Part shown: piece by piece, positions 21,616-33,872 of the stretch | Position numbering within the stretch: position 1 is the first letter of the stretch | Layout: each line of letters begins with the position of its first letter | Assembly (NCBI GenBank): GCA_036346395.1 | Contig: CM070605.1 | Span: 1,116,001 to 1,180,000, forward strand | DNA length: 64,000 bases | Reading direction: 5' to 3' | Source: Hsuehochloa calcarea | Taxonomy: Eukaryota; Streptophyta; Magnoliopsida; Poales; Poaceae | Program-made: the position numbers and the translations under genes | The notes under the pieces: generated by a model | What the model was told of the DNA's origin: nothing | What the model saw: the letters and a program-made list of their open reading frames with translations, nothing else | Databases searched by the model: none

Positions 21616-24600
21616 TTCTACCCCCTTAATAGGATTCGACTCGAATCTACGTGCCAATCCACTCGAACAAAAACTACGCCGAAATTATCCAGATAAACAC
21701 GCACTTAAACGAGCAGTCGGGATATTGCTCGCGCATGCAGACTCTATCTCCCAAGTGGCGCTCTCTCTAATCGAGAAACCACAAAGCAAAGATGTGAAGC
21801 GATGTCGACCTAACAATCAACTTGAACTTTCTAGGTACACTCATCGAAGAGGATCAAGGTAAGACCTTACTCGATGGTCAACGTTTTAACTTAATCTCCA
21901 ACTTTGAATAGTTCTGCGCCACTCAAGACCAAAGACGCACCTTACGCTGCGCATTTGGCGTATGTACCGTGACGGTCAAAGCGATAAGCCACTTCCTAAT
22001 TTCTTCTATCCGGAAATGAAGAGAATCCAATCGAAAAAATAGAGAGTTCTCATCGCAACCACGCAATGTTAACTCTTCACTAAAAAAGGTTAAATCCCAA
22101 ATGTGACAATTCATCAGTAAAGCAATTCCACTTCCAATGAATCAATTTGCAAAAGAACACCACGGAAACCAAAAGAGAAATTTGCTTGAATACTCAAATC
22201 AAATATTTTTTTACTCGATCGAACTGGAAAGATTCACCATGCCAACACGACCCCAACTCAAAGTGCGAAAACACTTATCAACAGCACAAAACCCAAACGA
22301 GAAGCAAGAAAACGCATCATTTTCCAAGAAAACATCCTTTCTTCTGCTTCTCTCTTCGAGGAGTAAAACTTCTCTCCAATATTGGAATTCGAATTCATCG
22401 CATACCTCAAGAGATTAAACCTCTTAATTGAACATTATCAAATTATGCTCAAACTTAAATACATCATCCACACCATCTCGCAATGCTATCCAATTGCGTT
22501 ACTCTAAAAATTCAATGAAGGTTTCCATACCTCCGATAATCACCAACCTTTTAAATCCTGAATTGAAGTTCTAGAATTTCACTATACCAGGTGTTAATCA
22601 GCCGTAACACTTTTCAGACTTACTTCGAAGTCAAACATCTCAGGTGAATCAATTTCCCTCTAAGGGATGCAGATCAAAACCATTTCACATTCTACTACTC
22701 CTCCGCTAACTTGGTAGCAAAATATCATTGCTACGATTACTCATCCACCACCAAACAGTTGCCAAACTTTCACCTTGCAAACACTTCGCAACATAAAACT
22801 ATGATCCTTTCTCAAAAGGAAGAGGTGAACAAAAATAAGTTCATTCATACAGGAAAGCGTTGCTCACCACGGCGGCCAAGAAACCAAAAGAAATATTCTG
22901 CTAAAGGTGATCTTGGAAAACGAAAACTAAGTTCGCAGTTGAGGGCACACATCCCTCAAGAGAGAATAGCAAATAACATCCGATACGAAAGAAAGACATT
23001 GCGATTGAAACTCGACATCTCTTGAGCGGAAAGAGTAAGAGGTTTAGGAACGATTCAAATAATCACAAGTTACAAAACTTGACTCAAATTATCAAATACT
23101 CTACTGCACTCTTTCCTTTAACACAACAATTAGTTCTTGAACTAATAACACCTTGCCACATGAACAAAGTAAGTTCTTCAGTTCAACCCACGGAACTACT
23201 TAAGAACAAATAAAATTTTTAAACACGCCAAATTTGTTCGAAACAGTTCATCTACTCATGAAACATGTAATCCAAATGACCTCAGACACAAAACAAGCAT
23301 TTTCCTTTACAGGACTTCACGAAAAGCAAACGGATTCTCAACGAAAGCAACGAAAATTTCTTTTGATTGCAACCTCACTTTGCGAACTCAAACCAAGGAG
23401 CCTTTAGGACTAAATCACACGAAACTCTTAAGAAGCAATAGGACATCTCCATGCACCATTTTACTTAAAACAATCTCAGTTACCAGAATATTCACGAACT
23501 CCAAAAGGTCACGGAAACTAAACTTGAAGTATTCTCATTTAGGCGGTATCACAGAGGTGATTATTTTTACTACAAGTTTCAACATCAATCTCACAACGTC
23601 AATTAGAAAACACATCGAAAGACTCATGCGAAAATAATGGGTCGAATATTTCTCAAAAGAAGAGGCACATGAAAACGATTTTCACCAACTAGAAAATCAT
23701 TTACCACTCACCACAAACACTGGACCAAGGAGAAAACCAATTAAGCAATGAACTCATTGAACATAAGGGGAGTCCACAGTTGAAAGCATAAGCCTCAAAA
23801 GAAGAGATGTCTGACCTTAGCAGATAAGAACAACGAGCATTCAATATCAAAGCGCTCGATCATCAAGAACTATTATAACTTTACAACAAATTGTTTTACG
23901 CGGACTTCGCTTACCAAAATAAACTTGAACCCCAAAAGGTCATGAACACAAAACTTGAAATTGGATCATTTTAGAAACAACAAGAAAGGTGGTCAAACTT
24001 CTTTCTCTATAACAGAATCAACCTTACTCTCACATTCTTGATCGTGTCAATAAACCTTCTAAAGGGAACATGACAAATCGGGTCATAAAAATTTTCAAAG
24101 ATCAAATGGAATTGTAATAACAACTTATTCTAGAAAAAGAATTCGCACGAAACCATAAAGTTGAACAAACGTCACACCCAAAGACTACAAAACTCTAGAG
24201 AAAGGGATTTGACACTTTTCTTTTCAAAGGAGGTTCTAAACTCCAACACTCCAAATATTCCAAAGAAATGAAAATAGTCAAAATTTTCTTCAATGAACTT
24301 TGTGAAAGGAAATTTTCATTCTCGAATCACAAACGGATAACCGAGCTACCCTTATCAACAAGAGAGATAGGGCTAACATAAAGAGAACGATCTTGTCAAG
24401 AATAACGCTCACAAACAAAGAATGAGAGCTCATGACGTAAAGGCAAGAAACTATTTTGAAAAACAAATAGGGTCTAATAGAAACCCGTAGCCCACAATCT
24501 TTGTTTGGGTGCAACCCCCGACTTAAGCATAACCAAGCACTCCAAAAGGGTTTTAACGCTTTTCTTCAGAAAAGAGATGCATCAAATTTCAACAAGTAGA

Positions 24601-25655
24601 GGGTTCCAAAAGGAATACATTGAGCCAATGCTTTCTCGTGTTAACGATCTTGCAACAAGAATTCTCATTAGGCAAACCATCAAACGAGTAAATGAGTCGC
24701 TCTTTTCTAATGAGAAAGAAAGAACAACTATGAAAATATCAATGTTGCCAATTTACAAAGATCATTCGTAGTAAAACAATTCGACAATCGAAAAACAATA
24801 ATATTTTGAGTACCATTAAAGGCCTATTTAAACTCGTCTACCAACATCATGAACCCAAGAGAAATTCATCAATCGCCACCGACAAGAATTTGTCAAATTC
24901 AAAATCAAGGAAGAGAACGACGTACTAAAGCAAATTTCAAGAGAAATATGCAAGATCAATACACACTTGATAAAGAACTTGCAAAAGAAGTCTTCCAATA
25001 CCGAGATTCCAAACGAACGAATGAGATAAATTTCCCAACAGGTAAAACAAGTCTTTTGTGAAAAGAGGAATCTTGCATTTGAACTATGCTCACGTGGAGC
25101 GTAAATATCACAATAGTCGAAAGGGCAATATTTGTTTCAAAGAACGAATCGAGAACCGCTGAGCTTGCCTTCTTCATTAAAACCCCAATTTCAAAAGAAT
25201 TCACGAACTGCCAGGAACCACAACCAGGAAACCAGATATCAGTTCGAGAAAGGCAACAAGTTCATCAATGAGCTCATGCTCAATACAGAGCTTATGGACA
25301 GAGGTAAGAAGTTCTCTAATATCATACTACAAGCAGTGGTGTAGCCCGCAAAACCTGTGACATCAACCACGAACTCAATCGATCAACGCCGCTAGCTAAA
25401 CGCATAACTAATGCAATCAATTATGAATATATATATTTTTATCGGATCATCTCATGACGATCATAGAATAATTTCATAGATAGAGGTTATCACATCATAT
25501 CATGGATTAACACATCATAGCACAACATAATTTAACAACGACTCAATACTCGAGTCACCACAATTGAAATGCGGAAGCAACAGTTTACCCAACCCCTCCT
25601 AATGTGCACAGTTTGTCAATTTAATATGTTTGAATGAACCACGGACCTAAAGCCC
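21616..25655 (-). other. Internal region of the LARD-like element, no coding domain seen
   Basis: About 4 kb with frames of at most 104 codons on either strand. None shows retroviral motifs. It has repeated short phrases such as caaaaggtcatgaacacaaa and aaacttgaa. It is possibly kept for packaging signals only. Confidence 0.7.
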
Positions 25656-25667
25656 GCTCTAATACCA
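25656..25667 (-). other. Primer-binding site of the LARD-like element
   Basis: Minus strand TGGTATTAGAGC, one base different from the initiator-Met tRNA complement TGGTATCAGAGC, with a two-base spacer to the LTR. Confidence 0.8.
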
Positions 25668-25669
25668 AC

Positions 25670-28040
25670 TGTAACACCCTGGCTATTCGGAAGCCAAAAT
25701 GTCACGCAAACCTATCAAACTACTAAGCATAGCATTAAAACTAGATTATCTAGATTCAATCAACATAAATTCCTAAGGAAAGACAATGAACGATCACTAG
25801 AATCATGGTAAAGAATGGATAAACAGTCATAATACCACGAACAGTCAAACGATACTAACATAGGATTATTACAATCTGGAACTTATTTCAACAATTTGAC
25901 TTGACTGAATGGCAAGAATAATTGTTCTGATTGGATAAAAGTGAAGTGTAGTGTGCCGAACTACCCCGCCAAATCATCTTGTCGTCTTCCTCAATTACCT
26001 AATTAAAACATACAAAGCAAGGGTGAGTCGAAGACTCAGCAAGTACTAAACAAGAATAATCAAGCATGGAGTGGACAACACAATTCAGTTGAATTACGAA
26101 CAATTATTGGAACACATACATGTACGTATGGAATGAATACATGAATGGATGAAATGTAAGAATGCATTGAAGGTATGGACTTATCGATTGCATATATGGT
26201 ATAGCGAGTGATACACCGTCGGTGTTCACTTAAGCCCGTACTTCACAAAGTACGGGACCCAATCACCGTATGAAGAACGTTTCATACGGTGTCCAAGTTG
26301 CCACATTGGAATGGTGGTCAACACTACCCACATTGGAATGGTGGGTTTTCAAATGCCCATCTTTGGAATTGATGGGTCTTTCAAATGCCCATCTTGGAAT
26401 TGATGGGACTTACTAAAAGAATCCACTCCGTGGTCATTATGAATTTTATGAATGAACATGATGATTTCTCATGGTATGAATGAATAACACACATTAGTGG
26501 AAAAGAGACATGGCATTCATCAACATGTGTAAACAAGTATAAGTATGTATTCACACTCAACATAATGTACCAATAAGGCCACACTAGTCACTTACAGTAT
26601 ATCAACACCATGAACAAAGCACAAGAACATTCATGTAAACAACATATCATTATGCATTCCTTTGAATTCAACACCAGTTAACATACAGTACTTGCCTTTC
26701 GCGTTGTGACTCGTTAGTAGGCAACGGAGGTGTTCCCACACATGATGCCTCGCCGCCTACACAAGCATGTTCCCAAAATAAGAACAACGATATAACACTG
26801 CTACCGGTGTTCTACAATAACCCCTGGCTATCCAATATACCGCATAGACCCAAAATAAAAATAAACTATTCAGCCAGATTTCAGCCCTTCTGAGCAGCGA
26901 TACGAGAAAATTCACCATTAATTATCTGTAACTCTAAAAGACCTGAAACTAGTGCTCACTGAATCTTAACAGATCAGGCTACAAAACATTAGATGGCGGA
27001 ATCCCCTGATTCGGCAAAAACAGAGGGCTAATTATCAGCTAAACACAACCCATTTATGTCTATCCAGAATACAGATCAGAGATAAAGAAAATGTCGTAAC
27101 TTTCAACTTATTGATCCAATGAGAATGATTCTTATCGGCTTGGAAAGATAATTTTAAGGGCTAAAATAACTTAGTTGGGTGAAGGTTCTGATTCGGCCCC
27201 TAATTTGAACAAAACCGAGGGCCAAACCTACTGACCTCAGTTTTCAGACAGACCAGACAGTTCGTAATAAAAAATTCATATCTCCCAAACTACAGATCGG
27301 ATTTTCCTGATCTCAGTGCCAAAAGAAAGCTAACGTTCCCAGGAATAAAACTCTAGAAGGGCAAAACCCCAGATTCGGCTTCTACAGTAGTCTAAACAAT
27401 AGATGAAAACACTAACATTTATCTGCCTAGAATTCAGAACAGTGGTAAAGAAAATATCATAAATTTCATTATACAGATCCAATGGAGATGATCTTTATCA
27501 TCTTTGAAATATAATTTAAAGGGCTACAATAACTTATTGGGGTGGAGGTTCTGGAAATGCCTCTAACTAAATCAAAACCTAGGATCAAGCCGACAGATCC
27601 TTCTCGTCAGACAGACAGAGCAGCACGCACTAAAAAAATAATATCTCCTAAACCGTAAGGCGGAATCACGTGATCTCGGTGGCTATGGAAAGCTAAGAAC
27701 AATACCTACAACTTTCTAAGAGATGGATAGAACAGAAAACGAACGCATCTTACCCAAAATCGACGCACAAGGCGGTGCATAGGAAGGGGGAAGGGGGGGG
27801 CGGCGGCTCCAAAGGGGGAGGGAGAGAAATGTGGAGTTTAGGGTTTGGGGGCGGAACCCCCTTATGGCCGCCACCACATGGGCCCCTCCCGGCCGTGACC
27901 CAGCCCAGTTGTCGAGAGTTTATGGAAAATCCCTTCTATTTTTCAGGAATTTCTACTCCTTTAATTGTCTTTTCTTTCCCCGGCTTCCATTCAAATTACT
28001 CGATTCGATTCTTTACTCTTTTCGTTTCCGGGGTATTACA
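25670..28040 (-). repeat. Right (5') LTR of the LARD-like element
   Basis: 2371 bases with the same ends. On the minus strand it starts TGTAATACCCCGGAAACG. Short open frames at 27775-28243 fall within or across it and are not genes. Confidence 0.9.
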
Positions 28041-28045
28041 TGGTA

Positions 28046-28380
28046 CGTACTACTCCACGGAATAATGCGATGCGACTGGGTGAATATATAGAGCTCCACC
28101 TCCACGCATTCTTGTGTTACTCTCTCTCTCTCTCTCTCTCTCTCGGCCAGATTGATTGGGAGATGCAAAGTAACATGGACCTCACCTCAGTGCAAAGTGT
28201 GTTTCTTGGCATTAAGCACAAAGCACCCGTCATCGTAACTTGATTCTATGATACTTTTATGTTTCTTCATGCACTCAGCTTCAAGGACGCAACTGCACCT
28301 CTCTCTCTCTCTCTCAAGGGTAATTACACCTTTTAGAAGTTAGGGAATATCTGTATATCCCGTGAATTAAGAACCAATCT
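28046..28380. other. Short intergenic stretch with CT microsatellites
   Basis: (CT)n runs at about 28120-28144 and 28299-28314. No gene signal. Confidence 0.6.
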
Positions 28381-29290
28381 ATCTATATGTACGAATTAGA
28401 GGCTCTCGTAGAAGCCCCTATATTAATTCTAGGAAGTAAAAATGCTATAAATTCTCACATTAATCGGAGAAAAAGAAAAATACTAGAAATTCCTACGTTA
28501 ATCAGAGAAAAAGAAAAAAAAATCCTAACCCTAACCATCTATCTATCTATCTATCTATCTATCCATCTATCTTTAGAGGCTCTCCTAGAAGCCCTCATAT
28601 TAATCCTAAGAGGTAAAAAGGCTAGAAATTCCCATATTAATCGGAGAAAAAGAAAAAGTCTAGAAATTCCCACATTAATCATAGAAATATATATGTACTA
28701 ATTAGAGGCTCTCTTAGAAGCCCCCATATTAATCCTAGGAGGTAAAAGACAAGAAATTCCCATATTAATCGGAGAAAAAGGAAAGGGCTAGAAATTCCCA
28801 CGTTAATCAGAGAAAATGGAAAAATACTAACCATCCATAAGAGTTTGTGCTAGAAATAGAATATATCTATACTAATGAGAGGCTCTCCTAGAAGCCCCTA
28901 TATTAATCCTAGGAGGTAAAAAGGCTAGAAATTCCCATATTAATCAAAGAAAAAGAAAAAAAAACTAGAAATTCCCACGTTAATCAGAGAAAAAGGAAAA
29001 ATCCTAACCATCCATAAGAGTTTGTGCTAGAAATAGAATTTTGTGACGGCTTGGATCCTTCGAAACACATCCAAAACATACACGAGTGTCTGAGTACAAT
29101 ACGGTTTGCTCTCAAACTACCAGACGTATCCTTTCGCTAATATGGAATATGATGTCGGCATTGATTAAATAATATTTCCAATTGGATAGCAGTAACCAAA
29201 AACCAGGAGTCCGGCAACCGTGTCAGGGAAGAGTCCAAGCTCTATAAGGAAAAAATTTTGGCTATTAATTTATCTTCATAAATATGTCTA
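28381..29290 (+). repeat. Dispersed-repeat cluster with GAGGCTCTCCTAGAAGCCCC units
   Basis: Four units starting near 28396, 28574, 28704 and 28879. Each has GAGGCTCTC(C/T)TAGAAGCCC, then ATATTAATCCTAGGAGGTAAA and one or two AAATTCCCA(C/T)(A/G)TTAATC phrases. A CTAT microsatellite sits at about 28532-28565. An inverted counterpart (taggagagcctccaattagt) occurs at about 30571-30590, so 28862-30600 is bounded by inverted copies and may be one old mobile unit. No coding domain. Confidence 0.75.
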
Positions 29291-29452
29291 TTTAGTATTA
29301 CCTTCGATTCCAAATATAACTCATTTTAAAATTTGTGCCAGTCAAACATTTTTAGATTTGACCATCAATATATAAACAATTAACATGATTGACAATAGAG
29401 TCCAAGCTCTATAAGGAAAAGTTTTCAGCTATTAATTTATCTTCATAATTAT

Positions 29453-30007
29453 GTCTATTTAGTATTACCTTCGATTCCAAATATAACTCATTTTAAAATT
29501 TGTGCCAGTCAAACATTTTTAGATTTGACCATCAATATATAATCCATTAACATGATTGACAACATGTAATTGGTATCACCAGATCCACCATGAAATATAC
29601 TTTCATAATATATAATTATTTTGATTGGAAATAATTATGTCTATTTAGTACTACCTTCGATTCCAAATATAAGTCATTTTAAAATTTGTGCTAGTCAAAC
29701 ATTTTTAGATTTGACCATCAATATATAAACAATTAACATGATTGACAACATGTAATTGGTATCACCAGATCCACCATGAAATATACTTTCATAATATATA
29801 ATTATTTTGATTGGAAATAATTATGTCTATTTAGTACTTACTACCTTCGATTCCAAATATAAGTCATTTTAAAATTTGTGCTAGTCAAATATTTTTAGAT
29901 TTGACCATCAATATATAAACAATTAACATGATTGACAACATGTAATTGGTATCACCAGATCCACCATGAAATATACTTTCATAATATATAATTATTTTGA
30001 TTGGAAA
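29453..30007 (+). repeat. Tandem array, 186-bp unit, three copies
   Basis: Units start at 29453, 29639 and 29825, each opening GTCTATTTAGTA and containing TTAGATTTGACCATCAATAT and ATCACCAGATCCACCATGAA. A partial unit lies at 29286-29395. Spacing is exact and copies are very similar. Confidence 0.9.
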
Positions 30008-30599
30008 CAACATATTTTCATAGAAATAGAACTCCGGGTCGCATGCATGGAGCATATTGGTCCGGTACTAAAAACCAAAATATGACTCCATGGACAGCGT
30101 ACTAGATACAAATTACAATTAGGAATTTTTGAACAGCAAAGAATCCTAAAACAATTAGCATCCACATAGAAAAATTGTGAAGCTGTGCATAGATATATGC
30201 ATATTCAAATCTTGGATCTGAATTTTTATATCCAAATATCTATAATTGCATAATTACAAAAATAAATCTAATTTTCAAAATTCATAACTATGGGATTTTA
30301 AATATTAAAATTATAGATTGCATGTAGTATGGGATTTTAAATATTAAAATTATAGATTGCATGTAGTATCGTATCTAAAGCCCACCATGTCGTGATCAAC
30401 TCGAAGAAGGTGATAGTCATGTGGTTAGAATTCTAAATTTTCTTAATAGTCCTGTGGTTAGAATTCTAAATTTTCTTAATCTATTATATTATTGTTTTCT
30501 TGCAACAATTTTTACAATTTCTAATTACAAATTGATATACTTGGGTATAACAATTGTTTCGAAAGCTTTTAGGAGAGCCTCCAATTAGTATAGATATAG
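30008..30599. other. AT-rich repeat spacer
   Basis: Contains two direct repeats of about 40 bases near 30290-30370 (gggattttaaatattaaaat) and two near 30420-30480 (gtggttagaattctaaattt). No gene. Confidence 0.7.
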
Positions 30600-32060
30600 A
30601 TAGATTGGATGGTTAGGATTTAAAAAGCCTAGAAATTCCCACATTAATCGGAGAAAAAGAAAAATGCTAAAAATTCCCACGTTAATCGGAGAAAAAGGAA
30701 AAAAAAAATCCTAACCATCCATAAGAGTTAGTACTAGAAATTGAACTTTGTGATGGCTTGGATCCTTCTAAACACATCCAAAATATGAAACATGCACGAG
30801 TATTTAAGTACAACACGGTTTACTCTAAAACTACCTAACGTATCCTTTGCTAATATGGAATATGATGTCGGCATTGATTAAATAATCTTTCCTATTGGAT
30901 AGCAGTAACCAAAAAACAGGAGTCCGGCAACCGCGTTAGGGAAGAGTCCAAGCTCTATAAGGAAAAGTTTTCGGCTATTGATTTATCTTTATAATTATGT
31001 CTTTTTAGTACTACCTCAATTCCAAATAAAAGTTGTTTCAGAAATTGTGTCAGTCAAATATTTTTTAGATTTGACCTTAGAGGCTCTCTTAAAAGCCTCT
31101 ATATTAATCTTAGGGGGTAAAAAGCTAGAAATTCCCACATTAATCAGAGAAAAGGACAAAGGCTAGAAATTCCCACATTAATCAGATAAAAAGGAAAAAT
31201 CCTAACGATCCATAAGAGTTTGTACTAGAAATAGAACTTTGTGATGGTTTGGATCCTTCTAAACACATCTGAAACATGAAACATGCACGAGTGTTTGAGT
31301 ACAACACGGTTTGCTCTCAAACTACCAAACGTATCATTTGCTAATATGGAATATGATGTCGGCATTGATTAAATAATCTTTCCAGTTGGATAGCTGTAAC
31401 CAAAAAACAGGAGTCTGACAACCGCGTTAGGGAAGAGTCCAAGCTCTATAAGGAAAAGTTTTTGGCTATTAATTTATCTTCATAATTATGTCTTTTTAGT
31501 ACTACCTCAATTCCAAATAAAAGTTATTTAAGAAATTGTGTCAGTCAAATATTTTTAGATTTGACCTTAGAGGCTCTCTTAAAAGCCTCCATATTAATCT
31601 TAGGAGGTAAAAAGCTAGAAATTCCCACATTAATCAAAGAAAAGGAAAAAGGCTAGAAATTCCCACGTTAATCAGATAAAAAGGAAAAATCCTAACCATC
31701 CATAAGAGTTTATACTAGAAATAGAACTTTGTGATGGCTTGGATCCTACTAAACACATCTGAAACATGCACGAGTGTTTGAGTACAACACGGTTTGCTTT
31801 CAAACTACCAAACGTATCCTTTGCTAATATGGAATATGATGTCGGCATTGATTAAATAATCTTTCCTATTGGATAGCGGTAACAAAAAAACATGAGTCCG
31901 GCAACCGCGTTAGGGAAGAGTCCAAGCTCTATAAGGAAAAGTTTCCCGCTATTAATTTATCTTCATAATTATGTCTTTTTAGTACTACCTCGATTCCAAA
32001 TAAAAGTTGTTTTAGAAATTATGTCAGTCAAATATTTTTAGATTTGACCATCAATATATA
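30600..32060 (+). repeat. Tandem array, 490-bp unit, about three copies
   Basis: Units begin near 30600, 31080 and 31570, the last two with GAGGCTCTCTTAAAAGCCTC. Each contains AATATGGAATATGATGTCGG and ends TCAAATATTTTTAGATTTGAC. A related fourth copy lies at about 28880-29395. Sequence after 32060 (to about 32250) repeats 29905-30100, including gggtcgcatgcatggagcat. Confidence 0.9.
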
Positions 32061-32250
32061 AACAATTAACACGATTGACAATATGTAATTGGAATCACCA
32101 AACCCACCATGAAATATAATTTCATAATATATAATTATTTTGATTGGAAACAACATATTTTCATAGAAATAGAACTCCGGGTCGCATGCATGGAGCATAT
32201 TGGTCCGGTACTAAAAACCGAAATATGACTCCTTGGACAGCGTACTTGTG

Positions 32251-33176
32251 AACAGCAAAAAAAATCCCGAAACAATGCATGATTAGTGGAATGATTGGAA
32301 TTCAAAAGGGATGACAGTTCTAGATTGGGGGCTGAATAATGCATGATTATGAGGCAATTTGACAATGAGAAATATATTATCAAAATGGGAATGAATTTTG
32401 CTTGGCACTATTGATTTAGCGGCCAATTTTTATATAAAAGATTGACTTTGTTTGTGAAGTGCTGTTGTTAAATTGGATTACACAGCAGCAGGATTCACTC
32501 CTCTCAAGTCGTATCAGTCCTACCATCGACAGTCAGCATGTACTCCATCCGCATTATGCTATTAGTATCTGACTATCTGGCACCGCAGGTTACTGCCTAA
32601 AACCTCACAAAATCAGTTGGATTTTTGTTCCTGTTCTTCTCTCCTTATCAAACACATCACCTTTTGTATTATACATTAGTGTGTTTCTACCTTGTAATAA
32701 TTTGGAATATTGTGGAACTGCACGAGCTCATATGCTTTCTCAGCAACTGGATTATTCCTAATTTGTTTGATCCACCTATTTCCTATCCTTATTGGTTCAG
32801 AAGACTACATCCTGATATGCTTCCTTATTGACCATATACAGGTCTGAATTGTGGGTTAGTACCGTGTTTTTTTTATAAAAAAAGTTGTTAACTGCTTTGA
32901 ATGGTTGCATGGCATGTACATTCAGAGTTCGTTTTGCTTTATATAGTTTCATACTGTGCCTGGCCTGGGATAATATCATCGTGTGTTCAATTAAAGGATG
33001 GGTTATCTGTTAACAGAGGTGGGTGTCAGTTCCCATATAAACAGTGACTTGGGTTTAAGACACTAAACTGAGCCAGAAGTTTGGATTCAGGATGAACAGA
33101 GTATTAGTTTTCTTTTTTATAATAAATCTAGGAGCATTGTATGCCCCGTTTGGAACACGTGAATTTTGTCGGGGCC
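32251..33176. other. AT-rich intergenic stretch, nothing recognised
   Basis: The longest frames are 82 codons or less with no domain. It may be unique host DNA between the repeat field and the LTR nest. Confidence 0.5.
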
Positions 33177-33872
33177 GAATTTATTAACTCGAACTATCTG
33201 TGAATTTCTGCATCAGTCTCATGATCAATAGCTAGTGCACACAGTAGAAACATCGTTGATAACAATTCGAATCACGAAATAATATTAATAAATAACTGAG
33301 TACCGACCTTATAGCCACTTATTACAAAATATGTCAAAAGACCGAGAGTCTCACAGCAGCGGAAATAACAAATGATAAACTCCGAGTGGTGGCCCATCAA
33401 ATTGCCCACCGGCATTTGACTGGGGAGCGCAACCTAGTACTCCGGGTGCCCTTGATCGAAGCCACAGGTGAAGTAGTCGTAGTCGTCCACAACATCATTA
33501 AAGGCTTCTGAGATTTATTTGGAGTGTAGCATGTGAGTACATAAAGTACTCCGCAAGTCTTGTGAAAACTGCATAAGCATAGCTTTAGCGAATGAGGCTT
33601 ATATGGCTCTTTTGCACAAAGTAATATTTTAAGTTTCAACAGTTTTCATAAAGCACATTTAACCAAAAAGTAGTTTCAATAATTAAACTAATTATATCAC
33701 TAGTGGAGGTTCTAACTACCAACCACTAGCATCAAGGCTCTAGCCGCTAAGGTTTAAAGGATAGGGCTCTAGCTGCCAGAAAACTACCTAAGAGTCACAA
33801 CTGCTCCTGGTTCTCAAATTTTAATCTTTTGAAATCAAAACTAAAATCTACTATGTGAAAATGTACCTTGTT

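Larger units (their letters stand above)
19254..28040 (-). mobile_element. Large non-coding LTR retrotransposon (LARD-like), TSD TGGTA
   Basis: An 8787-base element with two long LTRs (19254-21615 and 25670-28040) and a 4054-base internal region. It is flanked by TGGTA at 19249-19253 and 28041-28045. A primer-binding site on the minus strand (complement of 25656-25667, TGGTATTAGAGC) lies two bases inside the right LTR, so the right LTR is the 5' one. A purine tract on the minus strand (complement of 21616-21633) lies next to the left LTR. No gag, protease, reverse transcriptase or integrase motif was recognised in the internal region, which is A-rich on the plus strand with only short scattered frames. 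That makes it a large retrotransposon derivative that would need another element's proteins. Confidence 0.9.

Noticed and set aside
28381..32060. Possible CRISPR-like regular repeats
   Set aside because: Units are long tandem transposon-type repeats without unique spacers, in a plant nuclear context.
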